DNA of 64,000 nt from Pseudomonas chlororaphis subsp. aurantiaca (GTDB lineage Bacteria; Pseudomonadota; Gammaproteobacteria; Pseudomonadales; Pseudomonadaceae): positions 2,046,001 to 2,110,000 of the forward strand of contig NZ_CP059162.1 in NCBI RefSeq assembly GCF_013466605.1, read 5' to 3'. Both the position numbers and the translations under genes were made by a program. Numbering within the stretch: position 1 is the stretch's first letter; each line of letters begins with the position of its first letter. The notes under the pieces were generated by a model. That model did no database searches, was not told the origin of the DNA, and was given only the letters and a program-made list of their open reading frames with translations. Below are positions 28,651 to 35,852 of the stretch, one piece after another.

Positions 28651-29685
28651 ATGTCGCAAGCATTGACCCTCAACCAGCGCATCGTTCTGGTCTCCCGGCC
28701 CCAGGGCGCGCCCGTGCCGGAAAACTTTCGCCTGGAGCGGGTGGCGCTGCCGGATCTGGCGGATGGCCAGGTGCTGCTCAAGACCCTTTATTTGTCGCTG
28801 GACCCTTATATGCGCGGGCGCATGAGTGATGCGCCGTCCTACGCCGCTCCGGTGGAAATCAACGAAGTGATGACCGGCGGCGCGGTCAGCCGGGTCGAGC
28901 GCTCGCTGAATCCGAAATTCCAGGAGGGCGACCTGGTGGTGGGTGCCACCGGGTGGCAAAGCCACAGCATTTCCGATGGCCGTAATCTGATGCCGGTGCC
29001 GGCGGGCTTGCCCAGCCCCTCGATGGCCCTGGGTGTGCTGGGTATGCCGGGGATGACCGCGTACATGGGCCTGATGGACATCGGCCAGCCCAAGGCCAGA
29101 GAGACCCTGGTGGTGGCCGCGGCCTCGGGTGCTGTGGGCTCGGTGGTGGGGCAGGTGGCCAAGATCAAGGGGCTGCGGGTGATCGGTGTGGCGGGTGGTC
29201 CCGACAAGTGCCGCTATGTGGTCGAGGAACTGGGGTTCGATGCCTGTATCGACCACCACAGCCCGAATTTTGCCGACGAGCTGGCGCAGGCCTGCTCCGA
29301 GGGCGTGGACATCTACTTTGAAAACGTCGGCGGCAAGGTGTTCGATGCGGTGCTGCCGTTACTCAACCCCAAGGCGCGGATTCCGCTGTGCGGGCTGATC
29401 GCCCAGTACAACGCCCAGGAACTGCCGCCGGGGCCCGATCGCCTGCCACTGTTGCAGCGCCAGCTGTTGACCAAGCGCGTGCGCATCCAGGGGTTTATCG
29501 TGTTCGATGACTACGGCGACCGGCAACCGGAGTTTGTCAGCGCCATGGCGCCCTGGGTGCTGCAAGGCAAGGTCAAGTTCAAGGAGGATGTGGTCGACGG
29601 CCTGGAGCGGGCGCCACAAGCCTTCATCGGGCTGCTGGAAGGGCGCAACTTCGGCAAGCTGGTGGTGCGGGTCGCCCCGGACTGA
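28651..29685 (+). CDS. NADP-dependent oxidoreductase (MDR family, zinc-independent alkenal/enone reductase type)
   Basis: This gene encodes a 344-residue medium-chain reductase. The N-terminal GroES-like fold has LVSRPQGAPVPENFRLE and YLSLDPYMRGRM. A Rossmann nucleotide site with AASGAVGSVVGQVAKIKG lies near residues 153-170 and the late DIYFENVGGKVFD near 232. Structural zinc ligands of alcohol dehydrogenases are absent. This pattern fits the group of leukotriene-B4 12-hydroxydehydrogenase / CurA-like reductases that reduce activated double bonds with NADPH. AAGGAG precedes the ATG. It is a single gene between the ybaB terminator and recR. The natural substrate is unknown. Confidence 0.9.
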   Translation: MSQALTLNQRIVLVSRPQGAPVPENFRLERVALPDLADGQVLLKTLYLSLDPYMRGRMSDAPSYAAPVEINEVMTGGAVSRVERSLNPKFQEGDLVVGATGWQSHSISDGRNLMPVPAGLPSPSMALGVLGMPGMTAYMGLMDIGQPKARETLVVAAASGAVGSVVGQVAKIKGLRVIGVAGGPDKCRYVVEELGFDACIDHHSPNFADELAQACSEGVDIYFENVGGKVFDAVLPLLNPKARIPLCGLIAQYNAQELPPGPDRLPLLQRQLLTKRVRIQGFIVFDDYGDRQPEFVSAMAPWVLQGKVKFKEDVVDGLERAPQAFIGLLEGRNFGKLVVRVAPD

Positions 29686-29750
29686 GCATTTGACGCTAAT
29701 CGGAGGCGCGGGTATAAACCGCGTCTCGTCGTTTTGTCGGACCTTTACCC

Positions 29751-30353
29751 ATGAGCTTCAGCCCCCTGATTCGCCAACTGATCGATGCCCTGCGCACTTT
29801 GCCGGGCGTGGGTCAGAAAACCGCCCAGCGCATGGCCTTGCAGCTGCTGGAGCGCGACCGCAGCGGCGGTACGCGGTTGGCCCAGGCGCTGAGCCAGGCC
29901 ATGGAGGGTGTCGGCCACTGCCGCCTGTGCCGCACCCTGACCGAGGACGATCTGTGCCCGCAATGCGCCGATCCGCGGCGTGACGACACGCTGTTGTGCG
30001 TGGTCGAGGGGCCGATGGATGTCTATGCGGTGGAGCAGACCGGTTATCGCGGTCGCTATTTCGTGCTCAAGGGCCACCTGTCGCCTCTCGACGGCCTCGG
30101 CCCGGAAGCCATCGGCATTCCCCAGCTGCTGGCCAGGATCGAAGAGCAGGGCAGTTTCACCGAGGTGATCCTGGCCACCAACCCGACGGTGGAAGGCGAG
30201 GCGACCGCCCATTACATCGCCCAGCTGTTGACCAACAAAGGCCTGATCACCTCGCGTATCGCCCATGGCGTGCCCCTGGGCGGCGAGCTGGAGCTGGTGG
30301 ACGGCGGCACCCTGGCGCACTCGTTTGCCGGGCGTAAGCCAATCAGCCTGTAA
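29751..30353 (+). CDS. recR: recombination mediator RecR
   Basis: This 200-residue protein of the RecFOR pathway loads RecA at gaps. Its helix-hairpin-helix ([20 protein letters not shown]) is at about residues 14-33. The four-Cys zinc finger CRLC...CPQC lies at about 57-72. The Toprim domain starts at [15 protein letters not shown] near 81, and the C-terminal Walker-B-like part is [16 protein letters not shown]. Length is typical (about 200). It is usually in one unit with dnaX-ybaB, but here a terminator and an oxidoreductase gene intervene. Confidence 0.97.
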   Translation: MSFSPLIRQLIDALRTLPGVGQKTAQRMALQLLERDRSGGTRLAQALSQAMEGVGHCRLCRTLTEDDLCPQCADPRRDDTLLCVVEGPMDVYAVEQTGYRGRYFVLKGHLSPLDGLGPEAIGIPQLLARIEEQGSFTEVILATNPTVEGEATAHYIAQLLTNKGLITSRIAHGVPLGGELELVDGGTLAHSFAGRKPISL

Positions 30354-30359
30354 GCGTTT

Positions 30360-30404
30360 CGGCCAGCAAGCTCGCCGTTGCCAGAGGGGCTTGCTTGCTG
30401 GCCG
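30360..30404. repeat. 12-bp perfect inverted repeat after recR
   Basis: The arms CGGCCAGCAAGC (30360-30371) and GCTTGCTGGCCG (30393-30404) enclose a 21-base loop. No T-run follows. It may be a transcript-end stabiliser or a degraded REP element. Confidence 0.6.
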
Positions 30405-30486
30405 CGCTCTGTCGCTTAAACGCGACTTTTCTTGAAAACCAAGCAAGCGCTAGGTAAGTTTCCTCAACCTTCAGAGGAGCTTGCCG

Positions 30487-31635
30487 ATGTCTGCCTGCCA
30501 GGAATACTTCGACCCTAGCCATCAGTTGGTCCGCGACAGCGTTCGACGTTTCGTCGATCGGGAAATCCTCCCGGACATCGATCAATGGGAGGAGGCGCAA
30601 GGATTCCCCCGCGAGCTGTACCTCAAGGCTGGCGCGGCCGGCATCCTGGGCATCGGCTATCCAGAAGCCCTGGGCGGGAGCCACGAGGGCGACCTGTTCG
30701 CCAAGATCGCCGCCAGCGAGGAGTTGATGCGCTGTGGCTCCGGTGGCCTGGTGGCGGGCCTGGACTCGCTGGACATCGGTTTGCCGCCGATCGTCAAATG
30801 GGCGCGCCCCGAGGTCCGAGACCGGGTGGTGCCGCAGGTATTGGCGGGGGAGAAAATCAGCGCCCTGGCGGTCACCGAGCCCGGCGGCGGCTCGGACGTG
30901 GCCAACCTGCAGACCCGGGCGCTGCGCGATGGCGACTGCTACCGCGTCAGTGGCAGCAAGACCTTTATCACCAGTGGCGTGCGCGCCGACTTCTACACGG
31001 TGGCCGTGCGCACCGGCGAGCCTGGTTTCGGCGGTATCAGCCTGCTGCTGATCGACAAGGGCACGCCGGGATTCACCGTTGGCCGGCAACTGAAGAAGAT
31101 GGGCTGGTGGGCGTCGGATACCGCCGAGCTGTTTTTCGACGATTGCCGAGTGCCGGCCAGCCACTTGATCGGGGTCGAGAACATGGGCTTCGCCTGCATC
31201 ATGGGCAACTTCCAGAGCGAGCGCCTGGCGCTGGCCCTGATGGCCAATATGACCGCACAACTGGCGTTGGAGGAGAGCCTGAAGTGGGCCCGGGAGCGCG
31301 AGGCGTTCGGCAAGCCCATCGGCAAGTTCCAGGTGATCAAGCATCGTCTGGCGGAGATGGCCACCGCGCTGGAGGTGTCCCGCGAGTTCACTTATCGCCA
31401 GGCAGCGAAGATGGCGGCGGGCCAAAGTGTGATCAAGGAGATTGCCATGGCCAAGAACTTCGCCACCGATACGGCCGACCGCATCACCCACGATGCCGTG
31501 CAGATTCTCGGAGGGCTGGGCTACATGCGTGAAAGCCTGGTGGAACGGCTGTACCGCGACAGCCGCATCCTTTCCATCGGCGGCGGCACCCGGGAAGTGA
31601 TGAACGAAATCATCAGCAAGCAAATGGGGCTGTAG
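30487..31635 (+). CDS. acyl-CoA dehydrogenase
   Basis: This gene encodes a 382-residue FAD enzyme of acyl-CoA dehydrogenase type. Visible motifs are AVTEPGGGSDVANL near residue 130 (first family signature), GSKTFITSGVRADF near 158, QILGGLGYMRE near 341, and IGGGTREVMNEIISKQMGL at the end. The Glu of the last signature region is at the position that serves as base in short- and medium-chain enzymes. The ATG at 30487 is chosen because GAGGAG lies eight bases upstream. It is a single gene, so the substrate (fatty acyl or branched chain) cannot be assigned. Confidence 0.92.
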   Translation: MSACQEYFDPSHQLVRDSVRRFVDREILPDIDQWEEAQGFPRELYLKAGAAGILGIGYPEALGGSHEGDLFAKIAASEELMRCGSGGLVAGLDSLDIGLPPIVKWARPEVRDRVVPQVLAGEKISALAVTEPGGGSDVANLQTRALRDGDCYRVSGSKTFITSGVRADFYTVAVRTGEPGFGGISLLLIDKGTPGFTVGRQLKKMGWWASDTAELFFDDCRVPASHLIGVENMGFACIMGNFQSERLALALMANMTAQLALEESLKWAREREAFGKPIGKFQVIKHRLAEMATALEVSREFTYRQAAKMAAGQSVIKEIAMAKNFATDTADRITHDAVQILGGLGYMRESLVERLYRDSRILSIGGGTREVMNEIISKQMGL

Positions 31636-31659
31636 GCCCGCTGAAGGGGTAGGGCGCTA

Positions 31660-31692
31660 TCTCCGTAGGCGCGCAGCTTGCTCGCGATAGCG
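31660..31692. repeat. solo REP unit, GTAGGCGCGCAGCTTGCTCGCGAT class
   Basis: One arm related to the elements at 19131 and 49116, without a clear partner, lies in the gap between the acyl-CoA dehydrogenase gene and apt. Confidence 0.5.
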
Positions 31693-31722
31693 CCGGCCCG
31701 GCCTCCTTTTCTGCCGTGTGGT

Positions 31723-32271
31723 TTACCGTTCGCTCAACGAGAACTGCGTCAGGCAGAAGGTTGGAATGTCCATGTCTCGCAGGCGTTGCGAGCCGCCCAA
31801 CTCAGGCAGGTCGATGATGGCAGCGGCTTCGTAGACGCTGGCCCCCATGCGGCGCACCAGGTTGGCCGCGGCGATCAGGGTACCGCCGGTGGCGATCAGG
31901 TCATCGAACATCACCACCGAATCGCCTTCGCACAGGCTGTCGGCATGGACCTCGAGAAAGGCTTCGCCGTATTCGGTCTGGTAACCCTCGGCAAGCACAT
32001 CGGCTGGCAGCTTGCCTTGCTTGCGGAACAGGATCAGCGGTTTGTTCAACTGGTAGGCGATGATCGAGCCGATCAGGAAGCCGCGGGCATCCATGGCGCC
32101 GATGTGGCTGAAATCTTCTTCGACATAGCGCTGGGCAAAACTGTCGGCCGCCAGGCGCAAGGCCTTGGGCGACTGGAACAGCGGGGTGATGTCACGGAAG
32201 ATCACGCCCGGCTTGGGGAAGTCGATGACTGGGCGGATCAGGGATTTGATGTCGAAGGAGTCGAAGGCCAT
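31723..32271 (-). CDS. apt: adenine phosphoribosyltransferase
   Basis: This 182-residue purine salvage enzyme makes AMP from adenine and PRPP. The PRPP-binding motif is [14 protein letters not shown] near residue 126. Family blocks [15 protein letters not shown] (about 19-33) and [12 protein letters not shown] (about 58-69) are in place, and length is normal. The start at 32271 gives [11 protein letters not shown], and the longer frame up to 32388 runs back into the anr gene. A -10-like TATACT lies 38 bp upstream (complement of 32310-32315), so apt probably has its own promoter downstream of anr. Confidence 0.95.
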   Translation of the reverse strand: MAFDSFDIKSLIRPVIDFPKPGVIFRDITPLFQSPKALRLAADSFAQRYVEEDFSHIGAMDARGFLIGSIIAYQLNKPLILFRKQGKLPADVLAEGYQTEYGEAFLEVHADSLCEGDSVVMFDDLIATGGTLIAAANLVRRMGASVYEAAAIIDLPELGGSQRLRDMDIPTFCLTQFSLSER

Positions 32272-32314
32272 CGTGGCGGTGTCCTGGCGGGCATGAAGTG
32301 GAGCGCGCCAGTAT

Positions 32315-32349
32315 AGCCCCGCCCGAGCCGCTTGGCTCGGGCGGGGGCT
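32315..32349. terminator. strong GC hairpin between anr and apt
   Basis: AGCCCCGCCCGAGCC pairs with GGCTCGGGCGGGG(G)CT across a GCTT loop. No T-run follows on the minus strand, so it is terminator-like but not canonical. Confidence 0.55.
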
Positions 32350-32354
32350 CTGCC

Positions 32355-33089
32355 TCAGCCTTCCAGGGAGCCGCCGGCGAGGGCGCACAGCTGGATCGGG
32401 TCGAGAATGTGCACCTCTTTGCCTTCAGCGGCGATCAACGCGTTCTGCTGGAAGCGGGTGAACACCCGGGACACGGTTTCCACCGCCAGGCCCAGATAGT
32501 TGCCGATCTCGTTGCGCGACATGCTCAAGCGGAACTGGTTGGCCGAGAAGCCACGGGCGCGGAAGCGTGCCGACAGGTTGACCAGGAACGTGGCGATGCG
32601 CTCGTCGGCGGTCTTTTTCGACAGCAACAGCATCATCTGCTGGTCGTCGCGGATCTCGCGGCTCATCACTCGCATCAGCTGGCGGCGCAGCTGGGGCAAC
32701 TGCAGGGCCAGTTCGTCGAGGCGTTCGAAGGGGATTTCACAGACCGACGTGGTTTCCAGGGCCTGGGCGGAAACCGGGTGGATCTCGGTGTCCATGCCGG
32801 ACAGGCCGACCAGTTCGCTGGGCAGGTGGAAGCCGGTGATCTGTTCTTCGCCGCTGTCGCTGAGACTGAAAGTCTTCAGGGCACCGGAGCGCACAGCATA
32901 GACGGAGTCGAATGCGTCGCCCTGGCGAAACAGGAACTCGCCTTTTTTCAGCGGGCGACCGCGTTTAACGATCTCGTCCAGCGCATCCATGTCTTCCAGA
33001 TTCAGAGAAAGTGGCAGGCAGAGGGGGGCCAGGCTGCAATCCTTGCAATGGGCCTGGTTGTGAGCGCGCAGTTTTACTGGCTCGGACAT
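32355..33089 (-). CDS. anr: anaerobic regulator Anr (FNR/CRP family oxygen sensor)
   Basis: This gene encodes a 244-residue FNR-type activator. It holds a 4Fe-4S cluster through Cys-15, Cys-18, Cys-24 and Cys-117. Oxygen destroys the cluster and stops DNA binding. A cyclic-nucleotide-like beta barrel spans about residues 30-140. A helix-turn-helix at about 189-210 ([20 protein letters not shown]) has the E-x2-SR recognition residues that read TTGAT-N4-ATCAA. It is placed beside its known targets hemN and the cbb3 oxidase genes, whose upstream regions carry such boxes. Within Pseudomonas this gene is the main switch to low-oxygen metabolism. Confidence 0.97.
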   Translation of the reverse strand: MSEPVKLRAHNQAHCKDCSLAPLCLPLSLNLEDMDALDEIVKRGRPLKKGEFLFRQGDAFDSVYAVRSGALKTFSLSDSGEEQITGFHLPSELVGLSGMDTEIHPVSAQALETTSVCEIPFERLDELALQLPQLRRQLMRVMSREIRDDQQMMLLLSKKTADERIATFLVNLSARFRARGFSANQFRLSMSRNEIGNYLGLAVETVSRVFTRFQQNALIAAEGKEVHILDPIQLCALAGGSLEG

Positions 33090-33397
33090 TCAATAGAATC
33101 CTTGTGGGAAAACACACATAAGCCGTAAGGGTAACTCACGGGAGGAGGTTCCGGCCAGTCCGTGCCGTATTGGCGCTTAGTCGTAAAGCTGTCCGTTTGT
33201 GGCCTCCAGGCCACTTCGGAGAAGTGCGCTCGTGCAGTCCGTTCAGGGTATTTCCAGCGCTGACCGTCACTTGCACTCGCCGATTGTCTCGGCGTCAAGT
33301 ATCAGGCTTGCTTGCGCCCTGTCTCTCCCGACAGTTTTTGCCCGCAATCTGCGACAAGTTGTCGCGCCTGGTGCTCAGGTTACCGCGCCTGATGCCC
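33090..33397. other. 308-bp gap between hemN and anr
   Basis: No gene is recognised. It must hold the anr promoter and leader; an AAGGAT ribosome site lies just ahead of the anr start. A perfect 7+1+7 palindrome GCGACAA-G-TTGTCGC at 33351-33365 follows the hemN stop and may end its transcript, though without a T-run. I see no perfect Anr box here. Confidence 0.5.
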
Positions 33398-34780
33398 CTA
33401 GATGACCCGGGAAAAACGCTGTCGATTCTGTTGCTCCAGATAAGCGTCGAACACCATGCACACCGAACGCACCAGCAGGCGCCCGGCAGGCAGGACTTCG
33501 ATGCCTTCGTTGCTCAGCTTGATCAGGCTGTCTTCGGCCATGGCTTGCAGCTGTGGCCACAGCTCGCCGAAGTACCCGCGAAAGTCGATATTGAACTGCT
33601 GCTCGATGGCCTCGAAGTCGAGGCTGAAGTTGCAGATCAACTGCTGGATCACCGCGCGTCTGACGCGGTCGTCCTGATTGCATACCAGGCCGCGGCTGGT
33701 GGCCAGTTGTGCGCCGCCCAGCAGGTTCTGGTACTGGGTCAGGTCGCTGCTGTTCTGGCAGTACAGGTCGCCGATCTGGCTGATGGCCGAGACGCCCAGG
33801 CCGATCAGGTCGCAGTGGCCATGGGTGGTGTAGCCCTGGAAGTTGCGTTGCAGGGTCGACTCTTCCTGGGCGATCGCCAGCTCGTCGTCGGGCAGGGCGA
33901 AATGGTCCATGCCGATGTAGCGGTAACTGGCGGCTGTCAGTTGTTCGATGGTGCGCTGCAGCATCTGCAGTTTTTCCGCCGGCGCCGGTAGTTCGTGGCT
34001 GTTGATCCGCCGTTGCGGCATGAAGCGCTCCGGCAGGTGCGCGTAGTTGAACACCGACAGCCGGTCCGGCTGCAGGTTGATGACTTCCTCGACGGTGCGG
34101 GCGAAGTTGTCCGGCGTCTGTTTCGGCAGGCCGTAGATCAGGTCGATATTGATCGAACGAAACTGCAGGGTGCGCGCCGCTTCGATCACCGCCCGGGTTT
34201 CTTCCAGGCTTTGCAGGCGATTGACCGCGCGCTGCACCGCCGGGTCGAGGTCCTGCAGGCCGATGCTGACCCGGTTGAAGCCCAGCTCGCGCAGCAGGCC
34301 CATGGTCGACCAGTCGGCTTCGCGCGGGTCGATCTCGATGCCGTAGTCGCCCGAATCGTCGTCCAGCAGATTGAAGTGCTGGCGCAGATGAGCCATCAGT
34401 TGCCGCAGTTCGTCATGGCTGAGAAAGGTCGGGGTGCCACCGCCGAAGTGCAGTTGCTCGACCTTCTGCCCGGGGTCGAGATGGCAGGCGATCAGCTGGA
34501 TTTCCTGTTCCAGGCGTTGCAGGTAGGGCAGGGCGCGCCCGCGGTCCTTGGTGATGACCTTGTTGCAGGCGCAGTAGTAGCAGATGTTCGCGCAGAACGG
34601 CACGTGCACGTACAGCGACAGCGGGCGCAGCGCCTTGCGGCTTTCGCGCAGGGCGTGGAGCAGGTCGAAGGTGCCCACCTGGCTGTGGAATTGCACAGCG
34701 GTGGGGTAAGAGGTGTAGCGCGGTCCCGCCAGGTCGTAACGGCGGATCAGATCGGTGTCCCAACGAATGGCGTCGAGCAT
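33398..34780 (-). CDS. hemN: oxygen-independent coproporphyrinogen III dehydrogenase
   Basis: This 460-residue radical SAM enzyme converts coproporphyrinogen III to protoporphyrinogen IX without oxygen. The 4Fe-4S/SAM motif is C-x3-C-x2-C at Cys-63, -67 and -70 (PFCANICYYCAC). It is followed by HFGGGTPTFLS near 111 and the GIEIDPRE block near 146 used by HemN. A HemN C-terminal domain is present, separating it from HemW-like proteins. A perfect Anr box lies 64 bp upstream of the start, so the gene should be induced at low oxygen and supply heme for the nearby cbb3 oxidases. It is transcribed alone, with anr downstream on the same strand. Confidence 0.96.
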   Translation of the reverse strand: MLDAIRWDTDLIRRYDLAGPRYTSYPTAVQFHSQVGTFDLLHALRESRKALRPLSLYVHVPFCANICYYCACNKVITKDRGRALPYLQRLEQEIQLIACHLDPGQKVEQLHFGGGTPTFLSHDELRQLMAHLRQHFNLLDDDSGDYGIEIDPREADWSTMGLLRELGFNRVSIGLQDLDPAVQRAVNRLQSLEETRAVIEAARTLQFRSINIDLIYGLPKQTPDNFARTVEEVINLQPDRLSVFNYAHLPERFMPQRRINSHELPAPAEKLQMLQRTIEQLTAASYRYIGMDHFALPDDELAIAQEESTLQRNFQGYTTHGHCDLIGLGVSAISQIGDLYCQNSSDLTQYQNLLGGAQLATSRGLVCNQDDRVRRAVIQQLICNFSLDFEAIEQQFNIDFRGYFGELWPQLQAMAEDSLIKLSNEGIEVLPAGRLLVRSVCMVFDAYLEQQNRQRFSRVI

Positions 34781-34843
34781 GCGGGAATTCCCCCGGTAGG
34801 CAGGCAGTGTTCGCGAGTCTAGGGGGTTGGCGCCCAGGCCATC

Positions 34844-34857
34844 TTGATTTGCATCAA
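34844..34857 (-). promoter_or_regulatory. perfect Anr/FNR box upstream of hemN
   Basis: TTGAT-TTGC-ATCAA matches the full FNR/Anr consensus with no mismatch, 64-77 bp before the hemN start codon. That places it near the -40 position of a plausible transcription start. Confidence 0.88.
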
Positions 34858-34921
34858 GGCTGGCGGGTGCGCGCTGTCTGCCGGGCGGGGCTTGTGTGGT
34901 TGCTGGCGATGGCCGGCAGCC

Positions 34922-35605
34922 TCAGTGCCCCATCAACCAATGCTGATGCGGACCAGGCAAGGTCCAGATGCCGAACAGGATCACCAGCAGGCCACCGGCC
35001 ATGCGCACGCTGCGCCGACGCAGCAGCGCGGTGACCCGCTCCGCCGCCAGTCCGGTCGCCAGCAGCACCGGCCAGGTACCCAGGCCGAAGGCCAGCATCA
35101 GCAGGGCGCTGTCGAGGGCATTGCCCTGGCTGGCGGACCACAGCAGGGTGCTGTAGACCAGGCCGCACGGCAGCCAGCCCCAGAGCGCGCCCAGCAGCAA
35201 GGCGCGTGGCAGGCTCGACACCGGCAGCAGGCGGTTGGCCACGGGCTGTATATGGCGCCACAGGCCGCGTCCGAGGCTTTCGATACGGGTCAGACCGCTC
35301 CACCAGCCGGCCAGGTACAAGCCCATGGCGATCAGCAGCAGGCCGGCCAGCACACGCAGGGCCATGGCCGCCGGGCTGCTGGCCACGGCCCAGCCAGCCA
35401 GGCCGATCAGCAGGCCCGCGGTGGCGTAACTGAGGATGCGTCCCAGGTTGTAGGCCAGCAGCAGGCGAAAACGCCGGCTGCGCTGCTCCTGGGGAATGGC
35501 CAGGGTCAAGGCGCCCATCAGGCCGCCGCACATGCCCAGGCAGTGGCCGCCGCCGAGCAGGCCGAGGATCACCGCGGAAACCAGCAGTGGCGCCAGCTCA
35601 AGCAT
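34922..35605 (-). CDS. TauE/SafE-like (DsbD-type) membrane protein of the cco accessory cluster
   Basis: This gene encodes a 227-residue protein with about six membrane spans. The conserved N-terminal HCLGMCGGLMGALTL near residue 20 has two Cys, and GALWGWLPCGLVYSTLLW near 147 carries a further Cys. This pattern is seen in the sulfite-exporter/urease-accessory-like proteins that follow ccoS in many proteobacteria. The start at 35605 overlaps the ccoS end by 8 nt. Its place after ccoG-H-I-S suggests a part in cbb3 oxidase maturation, perhaps metal or thiol transfer across the membrane. That is inferred from context. Confidence 0.85.
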   Translation of the reverse strand: MLELAPLLVSAVILGLLGGGHCLGMCGGLMGALTLAIPQEQRSRRFRLLLAYNLGRILSYATAGLLIGLAGWAVASSPAAMALRVLAGLLLIAMGLYLAGWWSGLTRIESLGRGLWRHIQPVANRLLPVSSLPRALLLGALWGWLPCGLVYSTLLWSASQGNALDSALLMLAFGLGTWPVLLATGLAAERVTALLRRRSVRMAGGLLVILFGIWTLPGPHQHWLMGH

Positions 35606-35828
35606 GGGGCGGCGCCTGGTCTTTGTGCGGCGGCTGTTCGGCCGCCGGCTGGCCCTTGGCCTCGTCGATCGCGGCGGTGTGCTTGGGGTCCTGGTCGTCG
35701 AACAGAATGCTGTGGGCCGGGCCGTCGAGGTCATCGTACTGACCGCTGTCGACCGCCCAGAAGAAGATGTAGATGGCGATGGCCACGATCAGCAGCGCCG
35801 CCGGGATCATCACGTAGAGAGCTGGCAT
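35598..35828 (-). CDS. ccoS: cbb3-type cytochrome oxidase assembly protein CcoS
   Basis: This gene encodes a 76-residue protein with one N-terminal membrane span (ALYVMIPAALLIVAIAIYIFFWAVDSGQYDDLDGPAHSIL). The W-A-V-x-S-G-Q-[YF]-D-D-[LM]-x-x-P motif is the CcoS signature. The tail is charged and unstructured, longer than minimal CcoS. Loss of CcoS in other bacteria leaves cbb3 without some cofactors. It sits between ccoI (24 bp upstream) and the TauE-like gene, which it overlaps. Confidence 0.94.
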   Translation of the reverse strand: MPALYVMIPAALLIVAIAIYIFFWAVDSGQYDDLDGPAHSILFDDQDPKHTAAIDEAKGQPAAEQPPHKDQAPPHA

Positions 35829-35852
35829 GGGTAGGCTCCATGCCCGCGCGGC

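Noticed and set aside
33351..33365. GCGACAA-G-TTGTCGC after hemN as a terminator
   Set aside because: It is a perfect palindrome but no T-run follows on the minus strand, so I mention it only in the gap description.
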